The notes beneath the pieces were generated by a model. That model was not told the origin of the DNA and ran no database searches. It worked only from the letters and a program-made list of their open reading frames with translations. Positions 42,285-51,437 of a stretch of 64,000 nt of DNA are shown here, one piece after another. Source of the DNA: Cytophagales bacterium (lineage in GTDB: Bacteria; Bacteroidota; Bacteroidia; Cytophagales; Cyclobacteriaceae). The position numbers were made by a program, and so were the translations under genes. Positions within the stretch are counted from its first letter, which is position 1. Each line of letters begins with the position of its first letter. The DNA is taken from the NCBI GenBank assembly GCA_003454975.1, contig DMST01000116.1:13304-77303 (forward strand), given 5' to 3'.

Positions 42285-44075
42285 TTATTCTTTAGAAGCT
42301 GAAACAGTGGTAGCAGCATCGTTTTGTGGACCCGCTTGGGCTTCCAGCATATTGATGCGTTGCTCCATTCGTTGCAAGCTGGCTTCATATTGGTTAAGCA
42401 GCTCACCTTGTTGTGCAATATAATCAGTTTGCAGTTGGTTTTCGGCACTCAGTTCCTGAATCGCTTTCACCAAAGGCACCACAAATTCTGCGTAGCGGAT
42501 ACCCCACATGCTTTGGTTCTCGTCCTCGGGTACTTGTACCCCGCTGAAGTCGTATCCTAGTGCATCGGCGGCCGCCTTTACTTCTTGGGCGATGAACCCG
42601 GTGTAGCGCATCTCGCTCTTCTCAGCAGTAGCCTCGTCCATGCCGCTCTGGCCCAGCTTGGCTTTCATGCTGTACACGTCATAGTTGTAGGTTACCGGAC
42701 GCAGAGTGTTCACGAAAGTCAATCCAGGAACATCCTCAGCAATGTTTTGCTTCATCCGGCCGTCAGAAGTAGCCGTCCAGTTTACCGTACCGCCTACGCT
42801 GGTGGTAGTAGCGTTACCTACAAATACCGTATTCTCCGTGCTTACCGATGCTTGGTAACCAATCGCGATGGAGTTAGAGGCAGTAGCCGTAGCTTCTTTA
42901 CCGATCACTACTGAGTTATCAGCGGATACCGAAGTAGTTGCTCCGATGGCAACTGCGCCCGTGTTGTTGATCACAACGTCACTACCGATACCTACCGCGT
43001 AGCTCTGATCGATGTCCGCATCTTTACCGATACCAATCGAGTAATCGGCCGCTGCTTCCACATCGTGGCTGTGGCCTAAGGCTACCACGTAGTTACCGCG
43101 GTTATCACTCTCGTTACCTACCATGATAGAGTACTGTCCATCGTTGTAGGTAAGGTAACCCATCATGATCACGTCGTTGGTAGAAGGCGTAGCTTGAGAA
43201 CCGATGAAAATGGTACGGCTGCGGGTGGTATTGTCAAAGTCAGCATAGGCACCCATCCCGACGTTGTCTTCGCCCTCTCGGTTGGTAAACCCGGCTTCGT
43301 AGCCGACGTAGGTATTTCGGTTGGCGTTACTGGTACTGTTGGTTCGGTTATTATCCCATCCGGATCGAGCCCCGACAAAGGTGTTGAAGTCGGCGTGCTC
43401 GGTGGCTACCCCGGAGGCGGCACCTACCATCACGTTCCAACGTCCGGCGTCCACATCAATACCTGCGGAGTCACCCAATGCGGTGTTGTGGTCACCGTCC
43501 CCGTAGTCAGAAAGGGCCTCGTCACCAATACCGGTGTTCCGGTATCCGGTTTCGCCGGAGATACCTGCTTCGTTACCCACCATAGTGTTTTTGTACCCGG
43601 TGGTGTTTTGCTGCCCGGCGTCCTCACCCACGAAGGTGTTCTCATACCCTGTGGTGTTGGCCGTACCGGATTCTTCACCCATGAAGGTGTTATCGTAACC
43701 GGTGGTGTTGTTTTCTCCGGATTCAGCACCGAAGAAGGTGTTGTCACCCCCGGTGGTGTTGCTCTTACCAGCTTCCATACCGATGAAGGTGTTGTCAAAC
43801 CCGGTAGTGTTGGTATATCCGGCCATGTATCCGATGAATACGGACTCGGATGTGGTGTTGTAGCGACCGGCACGGTATCCTACGAATACGGTGTAGTGGC
43901 CGGAAGTGAGAGCAGAACCGGTAGAGTCACCGTACATGGTGTTGTAGTCTCCCGAGGAGATGCTCACCCCGGATCCGGTACCTTGAGTTTCGTTGAGTGT
44001 TTGTGCGTGAGATACGCCCAACGTGGTCAGAAGTGTGAAGGCTCCAAAACTGACGATGCGTAGCAGTGTTTTCAT
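42285..44075 (-). CDS. Tail-fibre-like surface protein with 17-residue repeats and a peptidase S74 chaperone domain
   Basis: A 596-residue protein with a signal peptide (1-24, ending SHAQ). Residues about 40-430 are glycine- and asparagine-rich beta-repeats, with five consecutive 17-residue units at 89-173 of the form NTTGxxNTFxGxEAGxx, resembling YadA-type or phage-fibre beta-helices. From about 435 comes the S74 intramolecular chaperone: TSDGRMKQNI (Ser of the self-cleavage site), RPVTYNYD, YTGFIAQEV, YAEFVVPLVKAIQEL, then a coiled coil (LLNQYEASLQRMEQRINMLE). Such domains help trimeric fibres fold and may cut themselves off. There is no Por tail. It is followed after 6 bases by the giant propeller/LamG gene. 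Confidence 0.9.
   Translation of the reverse strand: MKTLLRIVSFGAFTLLTTLGVSHAQTLNETQGTGSGVSISSGDYNTMYGDSTGSALTSGHYTVFVGYRAGRYNTTSESVFIGYMAGYTNTTGFDNTFIGMEAGKSNTTGGDNTFFGAESGENNTTGYDNTFMGEESGTANTTGYENTFVGEDAGQQNTTGYKNTMVGNEAGISGETGYRNTGIGDEALSDYGDGDHNTALGDSAGIDVDAGRWNVMVGAASGVATEHADFNTFVGARSGWDNNRTNSTSNANRNTYVGYEAGFTNREGEDNVGMGAYADFDNTTRSRTIFIGSQATPSTNDVIMMGYLTYNDGQYSIMVGNESDNRGNYVVALGHSHDVEAAADYSIGIGKDADIDQSYAVGIGSDVVINNTGAVAIGATTSVSADNSVVIGKEATATASNSIAIGYQASVSTENTVFVGNATTTSVGGTVNWTATSDGRMKQNIAEDVPGLTFVNTLRPVTYNYDVYSMKAKLGQSGMDEATAEKSEMRYTGFIAQEVKAAADALGYDFSGVQVPEDENQSMWGIRYAEFVVPLVKAIQELSAENQLQTDYIAQQGELLNQYEASLQRMEQRINMLEAQAGPQNDAATTVSASKE
43557..43811 (-). repeat. Five 51-bp coding tandem repeats
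   Basis: Five in-frame units of 51 bases (17 residues: NTTG, two variable, NTF/NTM, one variable, G, then E-x-G and two more), partly conserved in DNA sequence. They lie inside the S74 fibre gene and are a likely site of copy-number change. Confidence 0.85.
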
Positions 44076-44586
44076 TATGACTCAGATTGGTTAAATACGC
44101 TTGAATTAATGTTTGAGAATAAAAGACAGACCACCGGAGCCCTGCAATTCTGCAGGTCTATAGCAGCCCAATTTCCTATAGTAAAGATGCTAAAAAGACT
44201 TTAGACAATGGCTAATACTGGTAGGGACAAGAGGGTGACAGCGGGGTATTACTTATACCAGGTGCTTTATTTTTCTACCAGTGGGAAAACCTTAAGGCTC
44301 TTAGCATTTGAACATCTGGTGTTGAAACACCGACGATCATTCATAATAATGTACTGATTTTATGGGGTAAGTATAGCACAGTGAGTGTCAACAAAGCGTT
44401 ACTTACCACCACTCTTTCGATCAACTCCCCAAGACTGGGGTTGAAATTTCCAATTGTCCCCCTATTGTCTCTGGTGAGGTAAGTTGGGGTAGAAAAGAAT
44501 GTCAGACCTTTGAATTGAGATAAAGAGTCACTTGATTAAGGTTTATAAAAAACCGTGCGTAGCAGCAACGGTACTATGACTACCTC

Positions 44587-44620
44587 AAAAATCCTCTGGT
44601 TGATAGCTGGAGGTTTTTTT
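44587..44620 (+). terminator. Terminator-like hairpin with seven T
   Basis: AAAAATCCTC pairs with GGAGGTTTTT with one mismatch and an inner extension, then a run of seven T. No plus-strand gene precedes it, so it may end an unannotated plus-strand RNA or work on the minus strand. Confidence 0.6.
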
Positions 44621-44626
44621 ATAGAA

Positions 44627-44663
44627 AAGAGCCGGAAGTTTCCTTGAGAAGCATCCGGCTCTT
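44627..44663 (-). terminator. Terminator of the downstream lipoprotein gene
   Basis: AAGAGCCGGA (44627-44636) and TCCGGCTCTT (44654-44663) are perfect 10-bp arms. On the minus strand they lie 26 bases past the stop of the gene at 44690 and end in TCTTTTCTAT. Confidence 0.75.
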
Positions 44664-44689
44664 ACTGTTGTTAATAAGTGGAGTGCTTA

Positions 44690-45451
44690 TTACATCACAT
44701 TAAAAAGAGGCTCAAAGATATCTTCCCCTAGCAACTCCTCTACCGAATCTGCAGACTTCACATTGTCTAAGGTCATGCCCATGAGACCTGACTTATGTTC
44801 GGTGGAAACCCGAGCACCTGTATGTAGGGTGGTCCAGCCGTCCCACGGCACTTGAATGCCTCCTAAGGGTAGAACTTGTACCCACATACGCCAGTCGGTG
44901 GGTTGGCCATCCTCGTTTACGTACCATAGATAGCTGTCGCCAGGGGTGACACCCCCTGTATTATACGTTACTAATAGGCCATCTTGAGGCCCCTCCAAGG
45001 GGACATACTTGCGTGTAACACCCTCCTCATATAGTTTCACTAGCGGGTTGAACCAGAAGGTATCATTACAATAAAATTCCCAAGCTGAGGTTAACGCTTC
45101 GGAGGCTTCTTCACCGGTAACTAGTTTACCCTCTTTCCACACCTTACCGTCCTGCGTCTGTAGGTCCATGAGTACTTTGGTGTCTTTCCAGGTGACTTGT
45201 GCCAAACTACGGTGCTTATCCCATACGTATTGGTGCACGCCCATAAAGTTGAATTGTACCACCGGGGTGGCCTCCCAGGCATCAAGCTTTACATACTGGC
45301 TGATTTTTTCTGCCAATTCCTCGGCCTTGGGCCCTTCAACCCCCTCGGGAATTGGGCGATCTAAAGCCGCACATCCGGCTACAGCGGCTATAATTAAGGT
45401 GAGAAATATATATCCGCTGATACGAAGCACCTTACGAGCTCTACTTTTCAT
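44690..45451 (-). CDS. Lipoprotein of unknown function
   Basis: A 253-residue protein with a basic N-terminus, a hydrophobic segment (12-26) and a lipobox AVAGC with C27. The mature domain is Trp-rich (VQFNFMGVHQYVWDKHRSLA, WEFYCNDTFWFNP, DSYLWYVNEDG, DWRMWVQVLP), beta-rich and without catalytic motifs. It resembles nothing I can name with confidence, although the layout recalls exported calycin- or LolA-like lipid-binding folds. It has its own terminator and stands between two gene-free stretches. Confidence 0.75.
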   Translation of the reverse strand: MKSRARKVLRISGYIFLTLIIAAVAGCAALDRPIPEGVEGPKAEELAEKISQYVKLDAWEATPVVQFNFMGVHQYVWDKHRSLAQVTWKDTKVLMDLQTQDGKVWKEGKLVTGEEASEALTSAWEFYCNDTFWFNPLVKLYEEGVTRKYVPLEGPQDGLLVTYNTGGVTPGDSYLWYVNEDGQPTDWRMWVQVLPLGGIQVPWDGWTTLHTGARVSTEHKSGLMGMTLDNVKSADSVEELLGEDIFEPLFNVM

Positions 45452-46123
45452 AGACGAGTACTACAGTTTTGTATAAAGTCGTGTGTGTAAACTACAACGC
45501 GGTAGTTTAGTTCATTCTCTAACCGGTTTTTACTCCATTTACTTGTCTTCTTTACCTCACAGTATGCCCCTAACCTTTCAAGTATTCGCCCTCGGGGTGA
45601 AACGTATGAATAATGTGATTAGCTGGAAGAGGATGCGAACCTTACGCCCGATTTGGGTTGTGACAGTAAATACGGCCGTGCTTAAGTCCTTTGGGTTTAC
45701 TATTTGGCTAAAGGTAAATAAGATGCCGCCGGGGCGATTCTGTTCTTAGCTTGGCGATTGAGCTTATGGTAGCCTAATAGAGCATTATAGAGGGCGTCTT
45801 TTTCAAAGGAGCGGCGAGGGGCACGGCTGCCATCGTTTTCGAGTACAGTGGTGTTTATCAGGTCTACTTTCTTCTTTGGAAATGGGTAGTTATCCGGTAT
45901 TGACCGTCTGCACCAGATACTATCACTACGTCACCACTAGTGATTCCTGAATTGCCCTGGGTAAAACCCACCTTGGTATTGGTTGAAGAGAGCGGTCATT
46001 AGTAGGCTTGAGAGTAACGTGGGCAACGTTGGAGCTCATGCCGTAAAGGAAATGTGCAATGGTAAGAATGGCATGGTGAGAATAGGTATATGCCGATAAT
46101 CATAAGGATATTAGTAAATCTAT
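45452..46123. other. 672-base region without an intact gene
   Basis: A plus-strand frame at 45483-45749 and a minus-strand open stretch at 45700-45930 are the only frames of note, and neither looks like an intact gene. The region probably is a decayed locus. The last 100 bases are the leader of the PKD protein. Confidence 0.5.
45700..45930 (-). pseudogene. Possible gene remnant (C-terminal fragment)
   Basis: Between a TGA at 45933-45931 and a TAG at 45702-45700 the minus strand is open for 76 codons with no ATG or GTG. The translation has protein-like composition (NYPFPKKKVDLINTTVLEND, then RSFEKDALYNALLGYHKLN). It reads like the C-terminal piece of a lost gene. I cannot name the family. Confidence 0.3.
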
Positions 46124-49100
46124 ATGAAATCCTTACCCATGACATTCTTGAGCGGTGGTTTTTCGTTAGACTTGCAAAACCCACATAAACAAACAGGTGT
46201 AGTGTATTTCCAGCAGCTCCGACTTAGTCTGAAATTGGTCGGATTGTGTCTGATTGTATCCCTACCTACATGGGCGCAAGAAGACTTTTCCGCAACGTTT
46301 GCCGGCGATCCTTGTGGGCCTCTTACGGCATCCTTTTCGCCTACAGTAGACGCCAACCGTACCGTGACTAGCTATCTATGGGACTTTGGTAACGGCAATA
46401 CCAGTACCCTGGAATCGCCATCAGCGAGCTATGTAACGGCCAATTCCTATACGGTTTCGCTTACTATTACCTACTCCGATGGTACTCGAGAGGTAACCAA
46501 GGCTGATTTCATTGAGATTTTTCCCAGTCCCACGGTGAATTTCATTTCAGATATTCAAGGTGGGTGCACCCCTTTGGAGGTTTCCTTTACTGACAATTCT
46601 ACGGCGCCGGCTGGTGCCTCCATTACTACTCGATTGTGGGAGTTTGAGGGAGGCGGGTCGGCCACGGAAGCCAATGAAACCGTTACCTTTTCCGACCCGG
46701 GCACGTATGATGTTACCTTGTACGTAGAAACCGATCAAGGTTGTTCCGAATCGGTGACTATCCCAGATTTTATCATTGCCGAAGATCAAGTAGCTCCTTC
46801 TTTTACCCCTACCAGTCAGCAGGTCTCTTGTAGCAATAGCTTTGCGGTCAATTTTGCTAATACCACACCCAACACCGACGGAGGTAACTACGTGTTTGCG
46901 TGGGACTTTGGCGATGGCAACACTAGTGATGAGGTGGCACCTACGCATACTTACACGGCTCCGGGAGATTATACGGTATCGCTTACACTGGAGGAGACCC
47001 TCTCTGGTTGTGTGGGCGGTACAGAAACACGAGTGGATTTAGTGCGATTGGTGGATTACACGGCTGGTTTTACAGCAAACCCTACCACAGGATGTAACCC
47101 GTTGACGGTACAGTTTTCTGATACCTCCGCTTTGCAGATAGGTAACCAGAGAGTTTCCTGGGATTTTGGTGACGGTTCGGCCATAGTGTCTGGTGCAGGT
47201 ACGGGGGCTATTCGCTCACCAAGTCATACCTATACACTTGGAGGCACCTATACGGTTACCATGACAGTAGAAGACACTGTCGGAGCGTGCGATGGTGCAG
47301 CTACTGTATCTGGGCTTATCACCGTGCCAGATCCGGTCATAGCATCATTTACTGCGGATGAGCGATTTTTCTGTGAGGAAACCTTCACGGTCAACTTTGC
47401 CAATTCTAGTACCAATGCGGTATCATACGTTTGGGACTTTGGTGATGGAAATGCCTCTACGGATGAGAATCCTAGTCATACCTTTACCACCAACGGTGTG
47501 TATCAGATAGCACTGACAGCTACTTCTGCCACGGGCTGCACAGATACATTTGTAGACACCGTATTCTCCGTGCCTATTGAGGCGAATTTCCTGGTGACCA
47601 ATACGGATGGTTGCGCTCCCGTTACCACCGATCTGATAAATATATCTACATCCATCGTGCCCTTTACAGGGTTCTCGTGGGAAATCCGGGACCAGGCAAA
47701 TGCAGTAGTGTTTACTAGTGCAGACGAGAACCCAGCAGGCGTGGTGCTGAACGATGCTGGTGATTACACGGTAACCTTCGTGGTGAGTTCGACCAACTGT
47801 TCGGATACATTGGAGCAAATCATTGAAGTGGGAATTCCGCCGATCAGCATGGATTTCACAGCAAGTGACACCGCCATTTGTAACGGCGAGACGGTCAACT
47901 TCACAAATTTGACCGTGGAAGACGGAACGAACCCCTTCCCGGTAACCTATGAGTGGGAATATTACGACGGGGCAGGCTTTGTACCCGGAAATCCTAATGA
48001 TGGTAGTTTCTTTTATGCAAATCTGGATTCAGGTACTTACGATGTCAGCCTGCTATACATCAGCAATGGATGTACGCAGGTATTTACTCGCCAGGAGTAT
48101 ATGTACATCAGTACCCCAAGGGCCAATTTTGAGCTGATTACTGATTTGTGTATTCCTGATTCACTTTGGGGGACCAACCTAAGCGTGGGAGACAGCCGCT
48201 GGCTTTGGGAGATTGCTGATACCTTGGGTGCTGTTTTCCTTTCTGATAGTGTCAACCGGGATTTGGCTACCAGTCTTACCCCAGGCGATACCTATATTAT
48301 TTCACTGACGGCCATCAACGATTCAGTGGGGTGCACAGATATCCTCACAGATACAATTCAACTTCCGGTATCACTACCCGCCTTTGGTATTGGTATACAA
48401 GAGGACACGGTTTGTGTGGACCAAACAGCGACGGTAGGGTCCTCCGCGGCGGCCGATAATTATTTCTGGATCTTCTCAGATTCCTCGACTACGGTCACGG
48501 CTACAGGAGATACCATTACCCCATTTTTTGATATTCCTGGCTTATATGATCTCACGCTGGAACTAACGGTAGGGGAGTGCGTGGTGGATACAACTTGGGA
48601 GGATGCCATCCGGATTGCTGATCCCCGGGTGCAGATAGATGCAGATACATTACAGGGCTGTGCCCCGCTAGAGGTCAATTTCTATGACAATTCCGTCTCT
48701 GATGTGGCTATTCTTAGCTATATCTGGACTTTGGGTGCGGATACTCTCAGTACCGATAGCGCTTTTACCTACACCTTCGATTCGGCCCAAAATCCCCAGA
48801 ATACTCCCTATACAGTTGCGTTGACAGTGACAACGGTAGATAGCTGTGTGAGCACCCGCAATGTACAGGTACGTGTAACGGATCCTGTGGCTGAGTTTGT
48901 GCTGGATTCGGTATTTACCTGCGAAGGAGTACGGTTGGATTTGACCGCCAATGCGGCAGATAGCGTTTTATATGCCGACCCGGTAGATTCGGTGACTTTT
49001 CAGTGGTTCACTAGTGCACCCGGAGTGACTTTGGCCGGGGAGGTAGCTCCTTCGGCTATTTTCCCTAACGGTACCCACTCGATTTCTCTACGTTTACAGG

Positions 49101-51382
49101 ATATCAATGGCTGTACGGACAGTATTGGGCAAAGTGTAACCATCAACCGGGAATTGCCCCAAGCTGCTTTTTCTGCAGACCCTACGGAAGTATTCTGCCC
49201 TCCAGCTGCGGTCAATTTCTTCGATGAGTCCGTGCAAGGAAATTCGGGCATAGCCTCCTGGGCTTGGACCTTCGGCGATGGGGCTACCTCTGGCCTAACG
49301 GACCCAGTACGGGTTTTTCAAGATCCGGGAGTGTATGACATTACGCTGGTAATAACGGATTCGGCGGGCTGTACGGACACCCTGGTACGGCAAGATTATG
49401 TTGACATTCAGGGGCCCACGGGAAGTTTTACGGTAGATGATTCTTTGGGCTATGCCCCGCTCCCCATCTTTTTTCAGGCAGAATCGCCGGATGATGGTGT
49501 GACCTATTTGTGGGATTTTGCCAATGGACAGGTGGACGGTTTTTTTGATGAGTCCTTTATTGATTACACCTATCCTGGTGGAGGGAATTTCACACCCATT
49601 ATGACTATCCGGGATGAGCGTGGGTGCGACTTTGCTCCAGACCCAGAGGTCACCATCGTGGTATTGGATTGCCCCACCCTCGATCTTGGGTCCGACTTGG
49701 TGGCGTGTACCCAAGAGGGAGCATTGGGCCTGGAAGGGTACAATGCAACGCACGATATCACTTTAGGTGCTCTGTTTTATGAGTGGAATACCGGCGAAAC
49801 CACTTCCTCTTTGGTGCCAGCCATGCAGGTAGGGGCAACAGAATATAGCCTAAGCATCTGGATCATCGATGATGAGGGTAACCGGGTGTGTGATGCTACG
49901 GATACTGTGAATGTGACCTATAATGCTACTCCCCAGGCCGATTTTACCGTTACCAATGCCTGTTTGGGGGAGGCCAGTACTTTTTTGAGTATGAGCACGT
50001 TAAGTGCCGGTGCTATTTCGGAATATCGTTGGATAACGGGGGATGGACAGCCGGACCAGGTAGGCAGTATAGACTCTATCTTGTATGCTTACTCCGGTTT
50101 GGGTTTTTTCACTCCTGAGTTAATCGTTACTTCTGATTCGGGTTGTGTAGACACATCACAACAAACTATACAAGTGTTGGAAGTGCCCGATGTACAGGTT
50201 GTGTCTGTAGATGCCTGTGTAGGAGAGCCCCATACTTTGGTAGCCATCCCGCTACTGGAACAAGGTCAGACCATTACCAATTACCGATGGGATACAGATT
50301 TGGATGGAACTATAGACCAAGAGGGCCCCATCCTTGAGGAGATATCTCTTGCTCAATCTGAGGTAGGTATTTACCAGGCTTTGGTGCAGTTGGTGTCTGA
50401 TAACGGATGCTTCACTTACGATACGCTTACCTATGAGGCTTTTCCTTTCCCGGAGCTTACTCTTACCCCGGAACCTGCTTTGGTATGTGAGGGGGAATCC
50501 TTGGCGGTGGCAGTGCAGGGAGCAGATACTTACCGGTGGATAGATGGCACTACCTTGGACTCACTGGTGGTGAGCCCAACACAGGACACTACCCATTATT
50601 CGGTGACGGGAACGAACGAATTTGGATGTTCTACAACCGATTCAATAGAAGTAAATGTGCTCCGGTACCCCTTCCTGGAACCAGAAACTCGAGGCTGTAT
50701 CGGGGATACTTTGGTGCTGGATGCAACCATACCTGAGGTGGATGTGGCGTATACCTGGTCTACGGGTGATACTGATGGGATTCTGCTAGTGACTGAACCG
50801 GGTACTTATTCGGTAGAGGCTGTAGTGACTCAAGAGGGAGTGGAATGCTTGCTTACTTCTCAAACCAATGCCTCCTTCGATACTTCCACTCCATTGCCAG
50901 TATCGGACATCACGGTGTGTTTTGATGATGTGCCCGAAGTGGTCATTAATCCAGGGGTGGAGGGAACCTACCTATGGCAGCCTTATGGCTTCACGGATTC
51001 TGTGTTTGTGACGGCAGCACCAGATTCGGTACAACTCATTGTTACTAATCCAGTGGGGTGTGTTAGTGATACAGTCATTCAAATCTTCGAAAACTGTACT
51101 CCCCAGGTTACTTTTCCTAATGCCTTTACCCCCAACGGTGACGGCCTTAATGATGTGCTTTTCTCTCAGGGCCAATATTTTATTAACTACCACGTGGAAA
51201 TATTCAACCGATGGGGAGAGCTGGTATTTGTTACCGATAACCCGGACGAAGGGTGGGATGGCCTGCGTGCTGATGGGCAACCCCATCTGACGGGAGTCTA
51301 TCTAATAGTGCTCGTGTTTGAAAATCAGTTTGAGCCGGGTCAAGCCATAACTACACGGCAGCGAGTATGGCTCATGGACTGA
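46124..51382 (+). CDS. Giant PKD-repeat protein with gliding-motility-associated C-terminal (T9SS type B) domain
   Basis: A 1,752-residue secreted protein. The first 30 residues are not hydrophobic; the signal segment is LKLVGLCLIVSLPTWAQ at about 37-53, so a shorter start (for example a GTG near 46202) is possible. From about 60 to 1,640 it holds a series of PKD-like Ig domains, at least six with the clear motif WDFGDG or WTFGDG and several diverged ones, each with a Cys pair near GC-x-PL-x-V-x-F. The last 90 residues (FPNAFTPNGDGLNDV ... IFNRWGELVF ... GWDG ... GVYLIVLVFE) are the CHU_C domain, used as a type B sorting signal by the type IX secretion system. It is probably a surface adhesin linked to gliding or polymer contact. 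Confidence 0.93.
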   Translation: MKSLPMTFLSGGFSLDLQNPHKQTGVVYFQQLRLSLKLVGLCLIVSLPTWAQEDFSATFAGDPCGPLTASFSPTVDANRTVTSYLWDFGNGNTSTLESPSASYVTANSYTVSLTITYSDGTREVTKADFIEIFPSPTVNFISDIQGGCTPLEVSFTDNSTAPAGASITTRLWEFEGGGSATEANETVTFSDPGTYDVTLYVETDQGCSESVTIPDFIIAEDQVAPSFTPTSQQVSCSNSFAVNFANTTPNTDGGNYVFAWDFGDGNTSDEVAPTHTYTAPGDYTVSLTLEETLSGCVGGTETRVDLVRLVDYTAGFTANPTTGCNPLTVQFSDTSALQIGNQRVSWDFGDGSAIVSGAGTGAIRSPSHTYTLGGTYTVTMTVEDTVGACDGAATVSGLITVPDPVIASFTADERFFCEETFTVNFANSSTNAVSYVWDFGDGNASTDENPSHTFTTNGVYQIALTATSATGCTDTFVDTVFSVPIEANFLVTNTDGCAPVTTDLINISTSIVPFTGFSWEIRDQANAVVFTSADENPAGVVLNDAGDYTVTFVVSSTNCSDTLEQIIEVGIPPISMDFTASDTAICNGETVNFTNLTVEDGTNPFPVTYEWEYYDGAGFVPGNPNDGSFFYANLDSGTYDVSLLYISNGCTQVFTRQEYMYISTPRANFELITDLCIPDSLWGTNLSVGDSRWLWEIADTLGAVFLSDSVNRDLATSLTPGDTYIISLTAINDSVGCTDILTDTIQLPVSLPAFGIGIQEDTVCVDQTATVGSSAAADNYFWIFSDSSTTVTATGDTITPFFDIPGLYDLTLELTVGECVVDTTWEDAIRIADPRVQIDADTLQGCAPLEVNFYDNSVSDVAILSYIWTLGADTLSTDSAFTYTFDSAQNPQNTPYTVALTVTTVDSCVSTRNVQVRVTDPVAEFVLDSVFTCEGVRLDLTANAADSVLYADPVDSVTFQWFTSAPGVTLAGEVAPSAIFPNGTHSISLRLQDINGCTDSIGQSVTINRELPQAAFSADPTEVFCPPAAVNFFDESVQGNSGIASWAWTFGDGATSGLTDPVRVFQDPGVYDITLVITDSAGCTDTLVRQDYVDIQGPTGSFTVDDSLGYAPLPIFFQAESPDDGVTYLWDFANGQVDGFFDESFIDYTYPGGGNFTPIMTIRDERGCDFAPDPEVTIVVLDCPTLDLGSDLVACTQEGALGLEGYNATHDITLGALFYEWNTGETTSSLVPAMQVGATEYSLSIWIIDDEGNRVCDATDTVNVTYNATPQADFTVTNACLGEASTFLSMSTLSAGAISEYRWITGDGQPDQVGSIDSILYAYSGLGFFTPELIVTSDSGCVDTSQQTIQVLEVPDVQVVSVDACVGEPHTLVAIPLLEQGQTITNYRWDTDLDGTIDQEGPILEEISLAQSEVGIYQALVQLVSDNGCFTYDTLTYEAFPFPELTLTPEPALVCEGESLAVAVQGADTYRWIDGTTLDSLVVSPTQDTTHYSVTGTNEFGCSTTDSIEVNVLRYPFLEPETRGCIGDTLVLDATIPEVDVAYTWSTGDTDGILLVTEPGTYSVEAVVTQEGVECLLTSQTNASFDTSTPLPVSDITVCFDDVPEVVINPGVEGTYLWQPYGFTDSVFVTAAPDSVQLIVTNPVGCVSDTVIQIFENCTPQVTFPNAFTPNGDGLNDVLFSQGQYFINYHVEIFNRWGELVFVTDNPDEGWDGLRADGQPHLTGVYLIVLVFENQFEPGQAITTRQRVWLMD

Positions 51383-51413
51383 AAAAAAGCCACACAGAGG
51401 GGCTGTGTGGCTT
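51382..51413 (-). terminator. Terminator of the M61 peptidase gene
   Basis: AAGCCACACAG (51387-51397) and CTGTGTGGCTT (51403-51413) form an 11-bp stem. On the minus strand it ends in seven T, 25 bases past the peptidase stop. It begins at the very end of the convergent PKD gene. Confidence 0.9.
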
Positions 51414-51437
51414 CAGGAAAGTGAAATTGTGTTTGAT

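Larger units (their letters stand above)
44076..44689. other. 614-base gene-free region before the surface-protein operon
   Basis: No reading frame with coding character. It contains small hairpins, among them CCTGCA-ATTC-TGCAGG near 44142 and GGTGTT-GAA-ACACC near 44320, and two terminator-like structures at its right end. It must hold the promoter of the S74/LamG operon, but no TAnnTTTG box was found on the minus strand. An RNA gene ending at the 44587-44620 hairpin is possible. Confidence 0.5.

Noticed and set aside
43557..43811. Regular repeats considered as a CRISPR array
   Set aside because: The units are directly adjacent, in frame and protein-coding, without unique spacers; no cas genes are near.
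43194..44063. Long plus-strand open frame of 289 codons
   Set aside because: It is the antisense of the repeat-rich fibre gene; its composition is explained by the repeats and it has no motif of its own.
45483..45749. Plus-strand frame of 88 codons
   Set aside because: No coding-like composition, no domain, and it lies in a decayed region.
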